Part shown: positions 8,852-21,061 of the stretch, in pieces
How the letters are laid out: each line of letters starts with the position of its first letter
Position numbering within the stretch: the first letter of the stretch is position 1
Origin: DATJGS01 sp035494735
GTDB taxonomy: Bacteria; Eisenbacteria; RBG-16-71-46
Assembly: GCA_035494735.1 (NCBI GenBank)
Contig: DATJGS010000041.1
Location: 124,001 to 188,000, forward strand
Direction: 5' to 3'
Length of the DNA: 64,000 bases
Made by a program: the position numbers and the translations under genes
Notes under the pieces: generated by a model
The model's input: the letters and a program-made list of their open reading frames with translations, nothing else
What the model was told of the DNA's origin: nothing
Database searches by the model: none

Positions 8852-8880
8852 GCGAAGCGTCTCCCAGGTCTCGTTTCGGC

Positions 8881-10566
8881 TCAGCGCGGGGCCGGGGCCC
8901 CGATGCGGTACGCGACGAAGCGCGCGTCCATGAAGAACGCCTCGCCGCCGGGCGGCGGTGGCGTCCCGGCCTCGGACCGCGGCCGCACGACGAAGCGCGC
9001 GGAATCCGACTCGGACGGGGAGGCGCTCGGGGTCCACAGTCCGCGCGCGGCCAACGACGATCGATAGCGCCACTGATAGTTGCTGGTCGTCTCGGCGCCC
9101 TCGGCGCTGACCAGCGTGGACGGCCGCCCCAGCAGAAAATCCGTGCCCGGACTATAGCAGCGTTCGTAGCGCACGGACCCCGGCCCCGCGGCGGCGACGG
9201 CGCGGGCCAGCCCGGCGCCCGAGGGCAGCCGGAACGCGCGCGCCAGCGGCGCGAGCATCGCGAGCCCGGCGACGACGAGCGTCGGGAACCAGATCAGCGC
9301 GGCGCCGAGCGCGGTGCCCGGCTGCCTCGTGCGCGCCGCGAACACGCACACGCCCGCGGCGGCGACCATGACCGCCACCGCGAACGGCAGGGTGTGCGTG
9401 ACCGCGATCACGAGCGGCAGCGTCTCGAGCGCGTGGGCGGGTCCGGCGCGGCCCGCGAACAACGACGCGGTGAGCGTCACGTGCAGCAGGGCCCAGGCCG
9501 TGGCGCCGAGCAGCGCGGCGGCGATCCAACCCGAGCGCCGTTGCGGCGCGGCCTCGAACCACATGGCCGCGGCGAGCCAGGCCAGCGCCGGCACGGCCGG
9601 CAGCAGGTACGTGACGAGCTTGGAATGGGACGCGCTGAAGAACACGGCGGCGAACGCGACGAATCCCAGGGCGACGACGGACGAGGCGCGCACGGCTTCC
9701 GGGGCGCGCGACAGATGCGCGCGGCTCCATGGCGTGTGCAGCGACCACGGCAGCGTGCCGCCGATCAGCACCGCCGGAACGAACCACCACGGCTGATCGC
9801 GATGGAACGAATTCGACGTGAGGCGTTCGAGCGACTCCTCGAGGAACGCGTAGTGCGGATACTCGGGGTGGCGCGCGACGGCGAGCGCGAACCAGCCGCC
9901 GGCGAGACCCAACGCGAGCGCCCAACCCGGCCACCACGCGAGCCAGCGCAACGGCGTGCGCGAGCGCGAGAACAACGCCGCGCACGCGCTGCCGCCGAGC
10001 GCCCACGCCAGCATCACCGGGCCCTTCACGAGCAATCCGAGCCCGAGGAACAGAAACATCCACGCGCGCACGCGCGCCGAGGCCCCGCCCGTGACCTCGG
10101 CGGCGAGCCCGAGCCACACCACGGTCACGCACAGCGTCAGCAGCATGTCGAAGATCACGTACGCCGACAGCGCGAGGAACAGCGGCGCGGCGCCGAGCAG
10201 TGCCACCGCGATGCGCGCGAACCGCGCCCCGCCCGACCGCTGCGCGCGAATCGCGAACAGCGCGAGCGTCAGCGCGGCGGCCACGAGCGAAGGCAGCCGC
10301 GCGGCGAGCGGCGAGTGCCCGAACAGCCGAACGGCGAGCGCGGCCGCCCAGAAGAACGCCGGAGGCTTGTCGAGATACGGCATGCCGGCGAGGTGCGGCA
10401 CGACCAGGTCGCCGCTCGCCGCCATCTCGCGCGCGACCTCGGCGTTGCGTCCCTCGTCCGGATCGAGCAACGGCAGCGCCGCGGCCACGGCCAGCGCGAG
10501 CGCGAGCGCCACCGCCATCAGAACGGCGAGCGCGGGGTCGAGGCGGAAGCGCGGGCGTCCGATCAC
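8881..10566 (-). CDS. ArnT-like glycosyltransferase, family 39
   Basis: 561 residues, polytopic inner-membrane protein with about 11-12 hydrophobic segments. The family's catalytic acidic loop is present near residue 35: DPDEGRNAEVAREM, followed by PHLAGMPYLDKPPAFFW. This is the ArnT/dolichol-phosphate-mannose transferase signature. Such enzymes move a sugar from a polyprenyl-phosphate donor to a periplasmic acceptor (lipid A or protein). A soluble C-terminal tail (about 455-561) follows. The GTG start at 10566 is 10 bases after the guaB stop. Acceptor and sugar cannot be read from sequence. Confidence 0.85.
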   Translation of the reverse strand: MIGRPRFRLDPALAVLMAVALALALAVAAALPLLDPDEGRNAEVAREMAASGDLVVPHLAGMPYLDKPPAFFWAAALAVRLFGHSPLAARLPSLVAAALTLALFAIRAQRSGGARFARIAVALLGAAPLFLALSAYVIFDMLLTLCVTVVWLGLAAEVTGGASARVRAWMFLFLGLGLLVKGPVMLAWALGGSACAALFSRSRTPLRWLAWWPGWALALGLAGGWFALAVARHPEYPHYAFLEESLERLTSNSFHRDQPWWFVPAVLIGGTLPWSLHTPWSRAHLSRAPEAVRASSVVALGFVAFAAVFFSASHSKLVTYLLPAVPALAWLAAAMWFEAAPQRRSGWIAAALLGATAWALLHVTLTASLFAGRAGPAHALETLPLVIAVTHTLPFAVAVMVAAAGVCVFAARTRQPGTALGAALIWFPTLVVAGLAMLAPLARAFRLPSGAGLARAVAAAGPGSVRYERCYSPGTDFLLGRPSTLVSAEGAETTSNYQWRYRSSLAARGLWTPSASPSESDSARFVVRPRSEAGTPPPPGGEAFFMDARFVAYRIGAPAPR

Positions 10567-10576
10567 GCGCGGTCCG

Positions 10577-12064
<1,488 letters not shown>

Positions 12065-12116
12065 CGTCGCCCTCGACAGCCTCGAAGCCGCGGCTCTTGC
12101 CCCGCGGCTTTCGCGA

Positions 12117-12875
12117 TCACTTCGTGCGCTTCTGCGCCGGCAGGCCGGCCGCCGGGGCTTTCCGGAACCGCGCCAGGTCGAAGTAGTAGTTCGCACCGAT
12201 GCGCAACGACACCGGCGTGAGCGTGCCGTTGTAGCCGGAGGGGAACTGATCGTCGCGCTTCGCGAAGACGTAGTGCCCCTCGGCGGTCAACTCGAGGCTC
12301 GTCGACGAGAGCGACTTGAAGAACCGCTCGCCGCCGATCTCGAACACCGCGCCCGGATAGACCCCGCGATGCAGCCGCAAGCTGAGCGGGTCCTTCAGCA
12401 CCTTGCGATGGTTCTCGACCCACACGCGATACGCACCGCCTCCCGCGCCCACGTGCCACGCGAACGTTCGGCCGCGCAGCACCCACTGCAGCTGCGCCGT
12501 CACGGGCGCGACGAGCGTCAGGTTGTTGTCCTTCGTGCTGTCGTTCGGAAAGTTCAGATCCTTGAACACGGCCGGCACGCTGGACTGCTCGTACGCCGTC
12601 CACAGGAAACCCGGGCTCACCTGCCAGCGCACGGAACGGGCGATGTAGTAGCGGAAGTTTCCGGTGAACGACATGCGCTCGACGGCGTGATCCGAGTAAT
12701 CGCCGGCCGCGGTCATCTGCGACAGGCCGAACTGACCGCCGATGCCGCCGAATCCGTGGCGGGGTCCGGTGGCCGCGCTGTCGGCGGCCGCGGCGAACGC
12801 CGAACGCGCCGGACACACGACGGCCGAGGTGAGCGCGAAGACGGCGACGCTCACCCTTAGAAGGCGTGGAATCAT
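12117..12875 (-). CDS. Secreted outer-membrane beta-barrel-like protein
   Basis: 252 residues. An N-terminal signal peptide (about 1-27, cleavage near AFA-AAADS) is followed by alternating hydrophobic/polar strands rich in Tyr, Trp and Phe and ending in aromatic strand SLRIGANYYFDLARF. This resembles OmpA/Opr-type eight-stranded barrels. No specific family is recognised. The ATG at 12875 fits the signal peptide, and a strong promoter lies 67 bases upstream. First gene of the operon leading into guaB. Confidence 0.75.
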   Translation of the reverse strand: MIPRLLRVSVAVFALTSAVVCPARSAFAAAADSAATGPRHGFGGIGGQFGLSQMTAAGDYSDHAVERMSFTGNFRYYIARSVRWQVSPGFLWTAYEQSSVPAVFKDLNFPNDSTKDNNLTLVAPVTAQLQWVLRGRTFAWHVGAGGGAYRVWVENHRKVLKDPLSLRLHRGVYPGAVFEIGGERFFKSLSSTSLELTAEGHYVFAKRDDQFPSGYNGTLTPVSLRIGANYYFDLARFRKAPAAGLPAQKRTK

Positions 12876-12941
12876 GCGAGGACGGCTCCCGTTCCGATCG
12901 GAATGGCGTGCGAGGTAGGCCCGGTGCTGAATGAGCGCGGC

Positions 12942-12970
12942 AGTATAGGGAGCGCCTCCAGCGAGGTCAA
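12942..12970 (-). promoter_or_regulatory. Sigma-70 promoter for the barrel protein-guaB operon
   Basis: Reading leftward: -35 TTGACC (12970-12965), a 17-base spacer, -10 TATACT (12947-12942). Each box matches consensus at five of six positions. Expected start is near 12935, giving a leader of about 60 bases before the ATG at 12875. Confidence 0.75.
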
Positions 12971-13221
12971 GACACGTGCCCGCCGATACTTGGCACACCG
13001 TCGATCGCGGCCGGGGCGGCGTGACCGACGTCACGTCGTGGACGTTGGTGTCCACCACTGGACGCGCCGTGGACGCAGGAAGACGCAGCGACGACGGCCT
13101 CGCAGCGGCTTGGCGCTGGAACGAGGGTTGCGCTGGACGCTCACCGCTACAACCGGGATCCCACTCCAAGCCGCGTTTCACGTCCTCACCCCGATCCCAC
13201 CACAAACGCCACCAGCACAAA

Positions 13222-13244
13222 GGGGCCGGCCGCCAACCGGCCCC
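13222..13244. repeat. GC-rich perfect hairpin upstream of secD
   Basis: GGGGCCGG at 13222-13229 and CCGGCCCC at 13237-13244 enclose a 7-base loop. There is no T-run on either side, so it is not a classic terminator. It may lie in the secD leader. Confidence 0.5.
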
Positions 13245-13366
13245 AGTCCCGGCTTGCTTCGAGGCGTGGCCGGCCCTTAGACTCCCGCACTCATTTTGCC
13301 TACTGCGCGCTCTCGGCGGCCCGTCCTTCACCTCTTGCCGCCTGGCTGTGATCTCTGGGGGAACCG

Positions 13367-14929
<1,563 letters not shown>

Positions 14930-14946
14930 CCCAAGAGGCCGGCCCC

Positions 14947-15864
14947 ATGTTCCAGATTCTCCACGGGACCAACATCCCGTTCATGCGCTACCGCCGGATC
15001 ACGTACATGTTCTCCGGCGCGTTGATCCTGGCCACGACGATCTGGCTGGCCGTGCACGGCGGTCCCAAGTACAGCGTGGACTTCACGGGCGGCAACCTGG
15101 TCCAGGTGCGCACGAGCCAGGTGCTGCCGGCCGACCAGGTGCGCACCGCGCTCGATGCCAGCGGAATGCGCGGCTACGAACTGCAGCAGATGACCGGCGA
15201 CAACCGCGACGAGTTCCTGATCCGCCTGCAGGGCGCCAGCAACGCGGATCCGTTCCCGGCGATCCAGCGGGCGATCGAGGCGCGCTTCAACGGGGTCAAG
15301 GTCGAACTGCGCAAGACCGAGACCGTCGGCCCGAAGGTCGGCGGCGAACTGCGCCACAAGGCGATCTGGGCGGTGCTCGGCAGCCTCGCGGGAATTCTGC
15401 TTTACGTGGGCATCCGCTATGAGTTCAAATTCGCGTTCGGCGCGGTCGTGGCCCTGTTCCACGACGTGTTCGTGACCTTGGGGCTCCTGTGCTTCACCGG
15501 GCGTGAGGTGTCCCTGACCGTGGTCGCGGCGCTGCTCACCATTGCCGGCTACTCCATCAACGACACCATCGTCGTGTTCGACCGCATCCGTGAACGTTCC
15601 AAGGCGCTGCGCAAGGAGAAGCACTCGCGCGCCATGGACATCGCGGTGAACGAAACGCTGTCGCGCACGATGATCACGTCGCTGACCGTGTTCCTGACCG
15701 CGGTCGCGCTGTTCCTGTGGGGCGGTGAGGTGCTGCGCGACTTCTCGTTCGCGATGCTGGTCGGCGTCGGCTTCGGCACCTACTCGTCCGTTTACGTCGC
15801 CAGCGCGCTGGCGCTCGACATCTGGATCTGGCTGGATCGCCGCAAGGGCATCCAGGCCGAGTGA
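14947..15864 (+). CDS. secF: Protein translocase subunit SecF
   Basis: 305 residues, inner membrane, partner of SecD. The first membrane helix (about 21-37) precedes KYSVDFTGGNLVQV, the SecF hallmark. The six-helix RND block includes GYSINDTIVVFDRIRE (about 200-215) and NETLSRTMITS. Start ATG at 14947, 17 bases after secD. A lipoprotein gene follows 13 bases downstream, possibly in the same transcript. Confidence 0.96.
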   Translation: MFQILHGTNIPFMRYRRITYMFSGALILATTIWLAVHGGPKYSVDFTGGNLVQVRTSQVLPADQVRTALDASGMRGYELQQMTGDNRDEFLIRLQGASNADPFPAIQRAIEARFNGVKVELRKTETVGPKVGGELRHKAIWAVLGSLAGILLYVGIRYEFKFAFGAVVALFHDVFVTLGLLCFTGREVSLTVVAALLTIAGYSINDTIVVFDRIRERSKALRKEKHSRAMDIAVNETLSRTMITSLTVFLTAVALFLWGGEVLRDFSFAMLVGVGFGTYSSVYVASALALDIWIWLDRRKGIQAE

Positions 15865-15877
15865 GAAAGGCTCCACG

Positions 15878-16900
15878 ATGACGTTTCGGTTCTCGAGGCG
15901 CTGGCTGCTCGTGAGCGCCTGCGTCCTGACGGCGGGCTGCGCCAAGAAGATCACGCAGGTCGATGCCTCGTTCACCGCGCCCGAGGGCACGTTCTCCTCC
16001 GCCGCGCACCTCATCGTCCAGGACGATCAGCCGACGACCATCTTCACGTTCCTCGACCGCCCGCCGCTGGGCGGCGGCGCGGAAGACACGATCATCTCGG
16101 TCGACCGGATCTATCCCGTCGGACCGGGCGCCGTGCAGGGCATGGTCATCGACGGCACCGCGGCGAACACGTACCAGGTGCTGCGCCAGGAATCGAACGG
16201 CGGCTTCGCCCAGCTCAAGGATTTCGCGTTGCGTCCCGCCATCCGCTGGCTGGAGACCGGCAACGAGATGTATCGCTTCACGGACGCCAACCCGGCCGGC
16301 GCCGCGCCCTACACGTACGTCGGACGCGGAATCGTGAACGGCCTCGCCACGTCCACGTCACCGCTGACGAACGTCGGCGTCGTGTCGTCGGGCACGGTCG
16401 GCAACGTCGTGTTCACGGGCAGTCGCTTTCCCGCAGACTCGCTGTTCGACCTTTCGTGGCGCTCCGTGCCCGGCGCGGCCGGCTACTGGGTGCAGGTCTT
16501 CCAGTACGAAGCCGCGACGCCCGACCAGAAGATCACGCTCAGCGCGCCGGCCGCGATCGCGGCGGGGCACGTTCTGGATTTCTGGGTGGCGTACGTGCCG
16601 GCACCCGATACGACGTACAAGCTGGGAGGCGCGAACGGGCAGGTCTTCGCGCGCCGGCTCATCCTGAAGAGCGGTCAGTACAACGTGCGCATCTCGGCGG
16701 TCGGCGGCGACGGCCACCTGCTGGCCTTTACGTTCGGAGATCCCGACACGCTGCGCGGCACGACGACGTTCGGTGTCTACCTGCGCGGCGCGGTCGTCCT
16801 CTCGCCACAGGCGGGTTCGGCGCCCGCGATGCAGCGTCCGGTCGTGGACGGCGCCGCTCTGCAGGCCGACCTGCTGCGTCGGGCCAGCCGCCGACGCTGA
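15878..16900 (+). CDS. Hypothetical lipoprotein
   Basis: 340 residues. Signal peptide II with lipobox LTAGC (Cys about 20) after a hydrophobic stretch VSACVLTAG. The rest is rich in beta-strand-like, Thr/Gly/Tyr sequence with a fibronectin-like cadence (LSWRSVPGAAGYWVQVFQYE) around 195-215, so it may be one or two Ig/Fn3-like domains. No enzyme motif. It follows secF by 13 bases and probably acts in the periplasm attached to a membrane. Confidence 0.78.
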   Translation: MTFRFSRRWLLVSACVLTAGCAKKITQVDASFTAPEGTFSSAAHLIVQDDQPTTIFTFLDRPPLGGGAEDTIISVDRIYPVGPGAVQGMVIDGTAANTYQVLRQESNGGFAQLKDFALRPAIRWLETGNEMYRFTDANPAGAAPYTYVGRGIVNGLATSTSPLTNVGVVSSGTVGNVVFTGSRFPADSLFDLSWRSVPGAAGYWVQVFQYEAATPDQKITLSAPAAIAAGHVLDFWVAYVPAPDTTYKLGGANGQVFARRLILKSGQYNVRISAVGGDGHLLAFTFGDPDTLRGTTTFGVYLRGAVVLSPQAGSAPAMQRPVVDGAALQADLLRRASRRR

Positions 16901-16989
16901 AGCGGCCGCAGGCGCCCAGGTTCCGCGGGACCCGGGTGCGGCGCGGCGCCGGTGATCCCGCGAGCCCGGCCACGCACGAGTTCGACCTC

Positions 16990-17718
16990 ATGCCTTCGCT
17001 CACGGTCTCTCGCCGCTCCCGCCTCCTGGCGTGCCTCGCCGGCATGCTGGCGTTCGCGGTTCTCGTCCTCGCGACTTCGCGGCCCGCCCCGGCACGCGCA
17101 CAGGCCGCACCGCCCGGCGCGCGTGAGTTCGGCGTCGGCCGTCTCAAGTACGGAGGCGGAGGCGACTGGTACGAGGACCGCACGTCGATCGTGAACCTGC
17201 TCCGCGCGATGCGCGAGCGCACCGCGATCCGCGTTTCGGGCGATCGCGAGGCCGTGGTCGAGCCCGGATCGGCCGCGCTCTACCAGTATCCATTCCTGTT
17301 CGCGTGCGGACACGGCAACATGAAGTTCACGCCGAGCGAGGTCGAGAATCTGCGCCGCTATCTGACGAGCGGGGGATTTCTGTGGGTGGACGACGACTTC
17401 GGCATCGACCCGTCGTTCCGGCGCGAGATGAAGCGCGTCTTCCCCGACGACCCGATCGTCGAACTGCCGTTCACGCACCCGATTTTTCACCAGCTTTACG
17501 ACATGCCGGCCGGACTGCCGAAGATCCACGAGCACGACGGCGGCCCGGCGCGGGCCTTCGCGATTGTTCACGATGGAAGGCTGGTTGTATTCTATTCGTA
17601 CGATTGCGACCTGGGCGATGGCCTCGAGGACGAGGAAATCCATCACGATCCGCCCGACAAGCGCGAGGCCGCGCTGCGCATGGGATTGAACATCGTGCAC
17701 TTCGCTCTGAGCCAGTAG
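16990..17718 (+). CDS. DUF4159 domain periplasmic protein
   Basis: 242 residues with a signal peptide (about 12-37). The DUF4159 core is clear: FGVGRLKYGGGGDWYEDRTS, YPFLFACGHGNMKFT, LRRYLTSGGFLWVDDDFG, PIFHQLYDMPAGLPKIHEHD and ALRMGLNIVHFAL. The family has a ThuA/class I glutaminase-like fold by established classification, but its function is unknown. Here it opens a run of envelope genes (DUF4175-like, TPR, GATase-like). Start ATG at 16990, preceded by an unlikely open extension. Confidence 0.85.
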   Translation: MPSLTVSRRSRLLACLAGMLAFAVLVLATSRPAPARAQAAPPGAREFGVGRLKYGGGGDWYEDRTSIVNLLRAMRERTAIRVSGDREAVVEPGSAALYQYPFLFACGHGNMKFTPSEVENLRRYLTSGGFLWVDDDFGIDPSFRREMKRVFPDDPIVELPFTHPIFHQLYDMPAGLPKIHEHDGGPARAFAIVHDGRLVVFYSYDCDLGDGLEDEEIHHDPPDKREAALRMGLNIVHFALSQ

Positions 17719-17761
17719 CGCTCGGAGCACCGGGCCGCACCCGAAACCGTCAGGAACGCGC

Positions 17762-20700
17762 GTGCCCGTGATTTCGCTTCCCGCCGCTCTGCACCGCCAC
17801 TACGCCGCGCTTCGCCACGCGTGGATGCGCCGTCACGTGCTGCGCGCCACGGCGCTGCTCCTCGCCCTGGTCGCCGTGGCGCTCGCCCTCGGCGTCGTCC
17901 TGTCGCTCGGCCCCGCCGCCGCGTGGTGGCGGACCGCGCTCGGCACGCTCGCCGCGCTCGCCGTGCTGTTCGGCGCCGCGCGCGCGCAGTGGCGCCGCGT
18001 GCCGCGCTTCCCGATCTACCTCGAGCGCGTCGAAGAGCGCTTTCCGGAACTGCGTTCGTGGCTGCGCAACGCGCTCGAGCTGGACGGCGCGGCTCCGGTC
18101 GGCGGCTCGCCCGAACTGGCTTCCGCGCTCGGCGTCGAGGCCGCGCGACGTCTCGAGCGCACGCCGCTCGCCGCGCTCGCGCCCGAGATGGAAGCGCGCC
18201 GGCCGGCGCTCCTCGGCGGCGCCGCGCTCGCGCTGTGTGTCGTGCTCGGCGTGCTCGCGCCGGGCCGCACGCAACGCTCGTGGGCGACGCTGCTCGATCC
18301 CGGCGCGGCCGCGCCGCCCGTGACGCTGCGCGTCGAGCCGGGCGCGGTGCGGCTGTCGCCGGGCGCGGCGCTCGCGATCCGCGCGCACGTCGCCGGGACA
18401 CGCGCGCGCCCGCGTCTCGCGCGCGAGCACGGACCCGTCACGGTCGCGACGCTCGAGAGCCAGAACGGCGCGGACCGCGTGTGGCGCTTCGACCTTCCGC
18501 CGGTGACGCGCGAGGACGCGTATCGCGTGAACGTGGCCCGCGTCGCCAGCCCGCGCTTCGCGATCACGCTGGCCGGCGAGCCCGCGCCGGTCAGCTTCGA
18601 GACGGAATATCGCGCGCCGGCCTACGCGCGCCTGCCGGTGCAGCGCGGCACGTCGACGCGCGGCGATCTGTCGGCGCTGCGCGGCACCCGGGCTCACGTC
18701 GAAGTCACGTTCGACCGCGACCTCTCGGCGCTCGCCGTCGCGCTGCCGGGCGGCGCGGCGGCGCGCTTTCACGCGGACACCCCGCGGCGCTGGAGCGGCG
18801 ACGTGCCCATCGAGCGCGACGGCGAGTGGACGCTGGCCGCGCGCGCGGGCACCGGAGACGCCACGTTCCGCTACCGCGTCACGCCGCTGGCCGACGCGCC
18901 TCCCGTCATCGCCGTGCGCACGCCGGCGTCCGACGTGGATCTTCCGGCCGGCCAGCAGATCGCGCTCGACGTGCTCGGGCAGGACGACCTCGGACTGTCC
19001 CAACTCGAGCTGCAATACCACAAGGACGCGGCCGCGCCGTGGACGCGCGTCGGCCTCACGCGTTTCCCGGGCGAGCCACGCGAGGCCGGCGTCACGACGC
19101 GCTGGGACGCGTCGCCGCTCGGCCTGCTGCCGGGTCAGACGGCCACGTTCCGGCTCGCGCTCTACGACAACAACGCGTCCGGCCGCGGCGTGTCGCTGAG
19201 CCCCACGTTCGAGCTGCGCTTCCCGTCGCTGTCCGATCTCTACGACCAGGTCGACCAGCAGCAGGCGCGCACCGAGAACGGGCTGCAGAAGGCCGCGGAG
19301 GCGACGCGCGAGCTGCAGAAGCAGCTCGACCGGCTCGCGCGGCAGAGCCCGGCGCCGTCGCCGCAGGGCGCGCAGAGCTTCGAGCGCCAGGAGGAGATGA
19401 AGCGCGCGCTCGACAACCAGCAGGAAATCTCGAAGAAGATCGACGACGCCGCCCAGCAGTTGCACGAGACGCTGCAGCACGCCGAGGAGCGACAGGCGTT
19501 CAGCGACGAGCTGTCGCGCAAGCTGCGCGAGCTGAACCAGCTCATGAACCAGGTGCAGTCGCCCGAGTTCCGCCAGGCCCTCGAGCGCATGAAGCAGGCC
19601 CTCGAGCAGATGGATCGCCAGACGCTGGAGCAGTCGCTCCCCGACTGGCGGCAGCACAATCAGGAGACGCTGCAGAACCTGGAGCGTTCGATCGACCTGA
19701 TGAAGCGCCTGCGCGAGGAAGAGAAGCTGGATTCGTTCGCGCGTCGCGCGGACGAGCTCGAGCGCGCGCAGCAGGCGCTCAACCAGCAGCACGAGGCCGA
19801 GACGCACGCCGCGCCGACCCCGAAGACCGAAAGCGACGCGCACGCGCTCGCCGAACAGCAGCGCCGCGCCGCCGAGAACACGCAGAAACTCGCGCAAGAC
19901 GTGCACGAGATGGGACAGCAGTCCGACGAGAGCGCGGCGCAGGACTCGCTGAACGCGGCCGCGCAGCAACTGCAGGACGAAGCCGCGGACCCGCAGAAGA
20001 GCGCCGCGCAGTCGAGCGAGCGCCAGCAGCCGCAGCAGGCGCTGGAACAGGGACGGCGCGCCAGCCAGGGCCTGCAGCGCGCTTCGCAGGGCTTCCAGCA
20101 GATGGCGCGCAACATGCGCCAGGAACGCGAGGGCGCCGACGTCGCGGCCGTGCGCCGCGCGGCGCAGGACCTGGTGTCGCTGCAGCGCGAGAGCGAACAG
20201 AATCTCGATTCCAAGGCGCCGCTGCCCGAGCGCTCCGATCGCCAGACCGATCTCTCGGAAGGCGTGTCGCGCGTCGCCGATTCGCTGAGCACGCTGGCCG
20301 CGCACTCGCCGTTCCTCTCGCCCAAGCTGAGCGGCGCGCTCGGTCGGGCCATGCAGGAGCTGTCGAACTCCGGGAAGCAGATGGGACAGGGCGACGGCCA
20401 GCAGGGCGAGCAATCGGGGCGCACCGCGAGCCAGGCGCTGAACGAGGCGGTGCTGTCGCTGCGCGAGACCGAGAGCTCGATGTGCCAGAAACCGGGAAGC
20501 CAGCCGGGCGGCCAGAACCACTCGGAGCGCATGGGGCAGCTCGGCCAGCAGCAGAGTCAGCTCAACGAGGAGAGCCGCTCGATCGCCCAGCGCCTCACCG
20601 ACCAGATGCGCCTGTCGGCGGGCGACCGCCGCGAAATGCAGCGGATGGCCGACGAGCAGCGGCGCATCCGCGAGCAGCTCGAACAGATGCAGCGCGACGA

Positions 20701-21061
20701 AGCCGAGAAGAAGGAACTGCTCGGGCGCCTGGACGCCGCGCACAAGGACATGCAGGACGTCGAGCAGTCGCTGCGCGACGGCGCGACCGGCGACGACCTG
20801 GAGCAGAAGCAGCAGCGCATCCTGTCGCGCCTGCTCGACGCGCAGCGCTCGCTGAACCGCCAGGATTTCGAGCCCGAACGCGAGTCGCGCACCGGCGTCG
20901 ACGTGTCCCGCCCGTCGCCCGCCGATCTGCCGCGCGATCTGCTGCGCGAGAATGACCGGCTGCGCGTGGACCTGCTCAAGGCCGAGGCCGACCGCTACCC
21001 GTCGCAGTATCGGGCGTTCATCGAGGCGTACCTGCGCTCGTTGAACCGCGCGCGTCGATGA
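17762..21061 (+). CDS. DUF4175-like membrane protein with long Gln-rich coiled coil
   Basis: 1,099 residues. Membrane helices at about 28-50, 58-76 and 141-163 anchor a region (165-485) of Ig-like beta segments. Its PPVIAVRTPASDVDLPAGQQ followed by QDDLGLSQLELQY is typical of DUF4175-type proteins of Bacteroidota and relatives. Residues 490-1099 are almost wholly coiled coil, extremely rich in Gln, Glu, Arg and Ala, with only one Cys. GTG start 43 bases after the DUF4159 gene. The TPR gene overlaps its stop by four bases (ATGA). Function unknown; a periplasmic scaffold is my inference. Confidence 0.83.
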   Translation: MPVISLPAALHRHYAALRHAWMRRHVLRATALLLALVAVALALGVVLSLGPAAAWWRTALGTLAALAVLFGAARAQWRRVPRFPIYLERVEERFPELRSWLRNALELDGAAPVGGSPELASALGVEAARRLERTPLAALAPEMEARRPALLGGAALALCVVLGVLAPGRTQRSWATLLDPGAAAPPVTLRVEPGAVRLSPGAALAIRAHVAGTRARPRLAREHGPVTVATLESQNGADRVWRFDLPPVTREDAYRVNVARVASPRFAITLAGEPAPVSFETEYRAPAYARLPVQRGTSTRGDLSALRGTRAHVEVTFDRDLSALAVALPGGAAARFHADTPRRWSGDVPIERDGEWTLAARAGTGDATFRYRVTPLADAPPVIAVRTPASDVDLPAGQQIALDVLGQDDLGLSQLELQYHKDAAAPWTRVGLTRFPGEPREAGVTTRWDASPLGLLPGQTATFRLALYDNNASGRGVSLSPTFELRFPSLSDLYDQVDQQQARTENGLQKAAEATRELQKQLDRLARQSPAPSPQGAQSFERQEEMKRALDNQQEISKKIDDAAQQLHETLQHAEERQAFSDELSRKLRELNQLMNQVQSPEFRQALERMKQALEQMDRQTLEQSLPDWRQHNQETLQNLERSIDLMKRLREEEKLDSFARRADELERAQQALNQQHEAETHAAPTPKTESDAHALAEQQRRAAENTQKLAQDVHEMGQQSDESAAQDSLNAAAQQLQDEAADPQKSAAQSSERQQPQQALEQGRRASQGLQRASQGFQQMARNMRQEREGADVAAVRRAAQDLVSLQRESEQNLDSKAPLPERSDRQTDLSEGVSRVADSLSTLAAHSPFLSPKLSGALGRAMQELSNSGKQMGQGDGQQGEQSGRTASQALNEAVLSLRETESSMCQKPGSQPGGQNHSERMGQLGQQQSQLNEESRSIAQRLTDQMRLSAGDRREMQRMADEQRRIREQLEQMQRDEAEKKELLGRLDAAHKDMQDVEQSLRDGATGDDLEQKQQRILSRLLDAQRSLNRQDFEPERESRTGVDVSRPSPADLPRDLLRENDRLRVDLLKAEADRYPSQYRAFIEAYLRSLNRARR

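Larger units (their letters stand above)
12876..13366. other. 491-base divergent intergenic region upstream of secD
   Basis: No gene seen. It contains the leftward promoter at 12942-12970 and a perfect GGGGCCGG/CCGGCCCC hairpin (13222-13244, 7-base loop). The rest is Trp/Arg-coding-like GC-rich sequence without repeats that I can support. A rightward promoter for secD must lie here, but I find no convincing boxes. Confidence 0.6.

Noticed and set aside
12990..13010. TGGCACA sequence upstream of secD as a sigma-54 box
   Set aside because: The -12 TTGC element is missing at the right spacing.
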